Program-made: the position numbers and the translations under genes
Shown here: one piece after another, positions 59,601 to 64,000 of the stretch
How positions within the stretch are numbered: the stretch's first letter is position 1
Layout of the letters: each line of letters begins with the position of its first letter
The notes under the pieces: model-generated
Databases searched by the model: none
Told to the model about the DNA's origin: nothing
The model's input: the letters and a program-made list of their open reading frames with translations, nothing else
NCBI RefSeq assembly: GCF_963576615.1
Contig: NC_088708.1
Location: 27,225,191-27,289,190 of the forward strand
Reading direction: 5' to 3'
DNA from: Watersipora subatra
Lineage: Eukaryota > Bryozoa > Gymnolaemata > Cheilostomatida > Watersiporidae
DNA: 64,000 nucleotides

Positions 59601-62447
59601 ATCACTCTGATGCTAATGGACACACCAAAAAGTCATGATAAAACTCAACACTTTTAGAAAACTCTTCAATTTAGCCTCTGAAAATCCTTGAACTATAGAA
59701 ATCCTCAAGGTTCAGTCATATCAGTAACTAGAGACATTTCACTCCCAAGACTTATAAAAACTGCAAAACATTTCCACTCCAATAGACTTATACCTAATAA
59801 AATGGATCGGGATGGATGGGTATCTCGATACTTGTCCAACACATTCTTAACATGGGGATCCTTGTCTACGGGATGAAGCTGTGACGCTGTTTTAACATGG
59901 TTCTGCAAATCTTTCATCTTATAATCGTGATACTTGTACATACTCAGATGCTGGTCAATGTTAAAATCGCAGTCCTCTTTGTAAGTGTTTCCAAACTTGA
60001 AGGGTGAACGAGGAATATAGCCTAAAATAAATTTACAGTATCTTCAGCTATGACAAAATTTTCTTGAGCAAATGACTCTAATCCTTGTTTTGTTGATGAA
60101 TGGTATCTACAACATTGCAACCAAATCTAAGAATCGATCTCAGCAAAAAGCAAATAACAACAGATTTAGAGCTTGCGACGAACAGCAATAGTAGCTTTAT
60201 TTAATGTACCAAACCTGACTTTTAATGAATCACACTACAATCAAAGTTAGGTGTCGCTCATCAATTCTACAGCCATATATGAATTAGTTATGCCAATAGT
60301 CAAACACTGGTTATTCTTGAGAAGACAACTCCGTGTGATGTGAGTTTGTGCTTTATGACCCTATGACTGACTTATTATTATGACAAGATCACTACAAGGA
60401 GTTAATTTTATAACGGTATCTAAGAGTATCTATGTACATATAATCATAAAGTTCTATAGAGTTTTTATAAAGTTATCTATAAAGTGTTTATTGATATGTC
60501 TATGACACCAGCCTTACCACTAAAGCTGAGTCTATAACATCATAGGCAAACGTCTAATACAAAGTAGTCTCTATAAGTATTGTGTCATTGTATCTTGTTC
60601 TAACAAAGCACCATCATGTATGTAACCCTTATGATGTTGATGAATTATTTTAAACTAATTTAAATCCTTTTGTTTTTGCAATTTAAAAGTTTTTTTCCAT
60701 AAATTGCACATTTTTTGTGTAACTCTCAATAACTCCAAACAACTTCAATGCTACAAGTAAAGTCTAAAGTGATATCCAACCCTGTGTAAAAACATCGATC
60801 AAGTCAGCAAAAAAATTCAAAGCAAAAAGGGTTTCATGAGCTGACATTTTTCAGTTTTGCCGTATATGTTTAGTTAGAAGAGAGCCATTCTGTAAAAGTT
60901 AGTAGTCCTCTATACACAGCAACTAAATAAATGACAAAAGCCAAAATTTAATTTGAGCGCCGTGAATCTGTTTATATATAGTCAAATACATAAAGTCAAA
61001 GAACAAACATGCCAATCATCTACAACCTGCTTACTGCAATATGTTCCAATCATGTTATACCTGTATAGCCAGGTACCATCTGTTCTGTGTATTTGTTATC
61101 TCCAGTAGCGCTGGGAAGTTTATTTGACAACACAGGTTTTGGATTGGAAGGTCCAACTGGAGGCAGAGGGTGGACATGATCAGTTTTTGCAGAAAGTTCG
61201 CTTGTATCAGTGCCATATGTTTTTCCAACTCGATACTTTATCTGTGGGCAATACCCTCGGTAGCTGGGAGTTACACAAAACAATGCATGCAATGCGTGCA
61301 ACTTTGGTAAAGATTTAACGTGTTGTTTAAAAAAAAAGCTAATTGATCTCAAGCTACAACAAGAATGGGAAGGAAAAGTTTACTAATTATAATTCAGCTA
61401 CAAGCATGCAAGGAGGGAAACTTTGGACTAAATGTCCCGATAAACCTTTTCAAACTTGCAAATAAAATGTGAGACAACAGTAGGCTGTGATGTTGTGCAC
61501 GCGTTGCAAAAATAATGTCAAAATTTGGCGGGTTTATACATGTAAAGATACCATCACTGAGCGAGTCCTGACAACAATGTTTATCAATTTGATGAAATCT
61601 TTTTTCTACAACCGAAAAACCTTAAAATAATTGTCGTAAGATAATGGTCATCTGACGGCAAAAATGAACTAAATCATTTTGAGAGTTTGTAATGTTCAGT
61701 ACAAAAACTGAAAACAATTTTTTTGTTTACAGGCATATATATGTAGCAAGAAAAGTGTTATTCTTTATAAGTTTTAATCTCATTGTAGTCAATAAGCTAT
61801 ACATTCTTATAATGCAATCACTAGTAAATGTTAATTCACAGCTGATATCAATATATGCAGAGAGCGACTGTGTACAGCAGTATATTTTTTAACATAACAA
61901 TTTTGGTGAATAGGAAGAATCTATAAGAGAGGGAAGAAGCAATGATATACAGCCCCTATGGGGCTGTATATCATTGGAAGAAGTAAGATTTACAGCAATT
62001 TAATGGTCAAAATCTATAATTTAACAGCTACGTAATACTCCAAACTACTGTACTCACAAAAAATTTAGCTGATAACAAAAAATAAGCCCATTGTAAGTGC
62101 CTATCTATTTGCTACTTCCAAATCAAAATTTTCAAGTTATCTCAACGCCTACAATATTTAATACATCGCAAAAAGAATTACAGCAACATTTTTCTAATAA
62201 ATTCAAAATCATTAAATAAATATTTTTATTGGTCTATCATCCTTAAATGTTCTGAAACTTAACTTTATGACAACCACGTATATGACAACCACGTAGCGAC
62301 CTTTCATGCGACTCAAAACCTAACACGACGTACACCTGAGCATAAAACTATAAAATTATACCCTGGTACATGAGTGCCTTCTCTCAAGCCTGCAAACTCT
62401 CTTCTTTGAAATACGTCAGGTCCTCCACCAAGAGCTATGGTGGTCAT
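56636..62447 (-). CDS. CIMIP2B: CIMIP2B/FAM166B-like ciliary microtubule inner protein
   Basis: Exons on the minus strand: 62447-62362 (ATG), 61263-61061, 60021-59794, 59374-59284, 58931-58839, 58079-57991, 56769-56636 (TAG). Total 924 nt, 307 residues, every phase consistent. The protein is built of repeated PGY.G..P...F.FG.TYG modules: VPGYRGYCPQIKYRVGKTYG, VPGYTGYIPRSPFKFGNTYK, MPGYKGFIPRINV, PKYTGYLPQRRFAFGNTYGD. This is the signature of FAM166/CIMIP2 proteins, which bind inside the doublet microtubules of motile cilia (family knowledge). It stands head-to-head with HDAC. A/B/C paralog assignment is tentative; length fits CIMIP2B best. Confidence 0.9.
57301..57415. repeat. 42-bp tandem repeat
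   Basis: 2.7 nearly perfect units containing GAGCTGCAGGTATTACCTC, in the last intron of the CIMIP2B-like gene. Confidence 0.85.
59587..59620. repeat. Perfect 15-bp-arm hairpin
   Basis: TCCATTAGCATCAGA and its exact complement around TCAC, in an intron of the CIMIP2B-like gene; no target duplication visible. Confidence 0.85.
60062..60350 (-). pseudogene. Duplicated partial exon 5 of the CIMIP2B-like gene
   Basis: Matches 58890-59180 closely over about 290 bp, including the exon 5 acceptor and its first ~50 coding bases, but ends inside the exon before the donor. It lies between exons 2 and 3. Spliced onto exon 2 its frame would hit TAG within ten codons, so it is a dead pseudo-exon. Confidence 0.8.
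61940..61976. mobile_element. 37-bp palindromic micro-element, copy 3
   Basis: CAATGATATACAGCCCC arms around TAT, flanked by perfect 7-bp duplications GAAGAAG (61933-61939 and 61977-61983), in intron 1 of the CIMIP2B-like gene. Confidence 0.88.
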
Positions 62448-62932
62448 GTTGACTTCAATGTTTTTAAGACCACGAGTCAGATGTTATCATAGGTTGGTTG
62501 TGGAAAAAATATAGTGCCTTTGTTGAGGCAAGGTTTACGTTCGCTAACGAAATGCTTTTCCGTTTACCATACGTGCGGGCACCTTCTAGTCCGTGACTTG
62601 AATTATGAATAAACGCTTGATAAACTACATTAAAAAATGTATATAATTAAAAAGCACAGGCTAAAATAAATTTAGACAGACCCGCAAAGAAAATCATCGA
62701 AAAGTGGGCGCTTTTGCTAGTCGGTTGCTACGGACTGTAGATCAAATACAAACTTTTAAAACTTTTGGTCATTCATTAATTTTTTAAATTAAATTATCAA
62801 CTGTTACAATTTAATAATATATATTTTGTTTATTAATTTAAAATTTATTTAAATAATTACATTTTTTCTAAGATCTTTATTTTTACTTTACTCATCTTTC
62901 TTTATTTCGGGTTTTCCGTTTAACCATTGTAG
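62448..62932. promoter_or_regulatory. Shared bidirectional promoter region
   Basis: About 485 bp separate the divergent start codons of the CIMIP2B-like gene and HDAC. No TATA box or CpG island is obvious. A tract ending TTTAACCATTGTAG just before the HDAC ATG could also be an acceptor of a 5' UTR intron. Confidence 0.5.
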
Positions 62933-62996
62933 ATGTGCATAATGAATCAAGGAGTAGGACCTCATAGCAAGAAGAAAGTGTGCTACTACTATGACG
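62933..62996 (+). CDS. HDAC1: Class I histone deacetylase (HDAC1/2, Rpd3), first coding exon
   Basis: Encodes MCIMNQGVGPHSKKKVCYYY then DG, with the donor GACG|GTAGGC splitting the Gly codon (phase 1). KKKVCYYYDG is the invariant N-terminus of HDAC1/2/Rpd3 nuclear Zn-dependent lysine deacetylases. Starts at 62933 or 62942 are both possible. The next exon (expected DVGNYYYGQGHPMKPHR) is not in the remaining 1 kb, so the gene continues past the window. Confidence 0.85.
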
Positions 62997-63752
62997 GTAG
63001 GCTACTAAATAGTTATTTTATGCGTTTACTTGGTATTATAAGTATATATGATAGTTTGAAACATTATACTGCATTAGTTTATACTCCGCCAGGTGTGGCG
63101 AGTCATTTGACAACTAGCCTATATGGCCAGGGTTGAAAATTTAGTCTAAATTCTTCTAATGTATTGAGATTCTGATTAGCAGCAATTACATAGCAACTGG
63201 ATTCTTGGTGCGGTAATTAAATTTTGCTTAATATACTTTTTGTGAATTCAAACAACAGCGCCATAAAATTTTGCGCGATTTTTCTAATGGACTAAGCAGA
63301 TTTTGAAAGCTCTAAACAGCGACGAAAAGTAATCAATTTTGACATCTTGATTAACAACATAAAATATGTGCAAAAATTTGCATAGTTATTGACTGATCCT
63401 CATTGCTTTGGAAAGTTGCCAGTTTTGTGTTTGTTGAAAATTAAGCATTGTTGAGTTACCTAAAATAACAATGCCTTTACGTTGCTGCGAAACATTATTA
63501 TTTTGCTGTTAAACTGATATAGAAATTTGCATGTTCGTTTAGAGTCTTACATTGTATCAAAAAAACGAACACATGCTAGACGTTGTCAAACATTTTTTAG
63601 TTAGCGGTTCATTTAGACTCAATGTAGTGTGGCATACATCTGCGGAACTTTTTCGAAACACAGACTTTGTCAACTTTATAAGTGTTGCGGTTAATTGTAC
63701 CCTAAAAGCACTTTCGTAGGAAACTCACACTTAAATTAGCAATCCTTTATAG

Positions 63753-64000
63753 CAGGGGTGTCAAACTCATTTTCACCGAGGGCCACATCAGCGTAATGGC
63801 TGTCCTCAAAGGGCCAGATGTAACTTATAAATGTAACAAAATGTATTCGAATAATGTAAAATAGCTTTAACTAATCTTTGATATTAAAAAAACTCTGACT
63901 TTATTACTTAAAGTTGCAAACAGAACAGTTGCACAGCAAAACATGCAGAACTCTTGTTTTCGAAAGAAATCAGAAAAATTACACAATACCCATTAACATG
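63753..64000 (+). mobile_element. hAT-type element terminus, 3' truncated by window end
   Basis: CAGGGGTGTCAAACTCATTT followed by GAGGGCCACATCAGC is the characteristic 5' end of a widespread hAT family. It lies in the first HDAC intron. The other end is outside the window. Confidence 0.7.

Overview
The window is metazoan nuclear DNA: AT-rich, intron-bearing, packed with transposable elements, and with no prokaryotic features. Four of the five recognisable protein-coding genes were assembled here from GT-AG exons whose phases agree across every join. The fifth, an LDLR class A gene, is only a 3' fragment. Gene content and compact introns fit an invertebrate, perhaps a lophotrochozoan (inference; no species is claimed).

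Layout. 1-14186 (+): 3' part of an NRAMP/DMT1 metal transporter gene; its N-terminal exons lie upstream of the window. 14187-35550: gene desert made of minisatellites, a degenerate LINE, a P-superfamily element and a four-layer nest of DNA transposons. 35551-38766 (+): complete CTU1/NCS6 tRNA 2-thiolation gene, six exons. 38767-43615: TA-flanked element, tRNA-derived SINE, dead hAT element. 43616-47702 (-): complete four-exon MXRA7-like gene. 47703-53671: minisatellites and a SINE. 53672-54630 (+): 3' end of an LDLR class A repeat gene. 56636-62447 (-): complete seven-exon CIMIP2B/FAM166B-like ciliary microtubule inner protein gene. 62933-62996 (+): first coding exon of an HDAC1/2 (Rpd3) gene, divergent from the ciliary gene across about 485 bp. 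The genes are unrelated housekeeping or structural genes and form no operon or pathway.

Most interesting signals. (1) NRAMP carries two near-identical, same-phase copies of one transmembrane exon. Including both shifts the frame to a stop, as in mutually exclusive exons. A 27-nt inverted sequence between them is perfectly complementary to the second copy's splice donor and 25/27 complementary to the first copy's. (2) A tiny palindromic mobile element of 37-43 bp occurs three times with 7-bp target duplications, and one insertion has a paralogous empty site. (3) An intact three-exon gene encoding only a THAP domain sits in a 2.39-kb P-superfamily element with an exact 8-bp target duplication, in the opposite orientation to a transposase C-terminal exon. 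(4) A MULE-like element contains a hAT-like MITE filled with minisatellite plus one palindromic micro-element, and itself sits inside another element. (5) The last CTU1 acceptor is the final unit of a tandem array of acceptor-like repeats.
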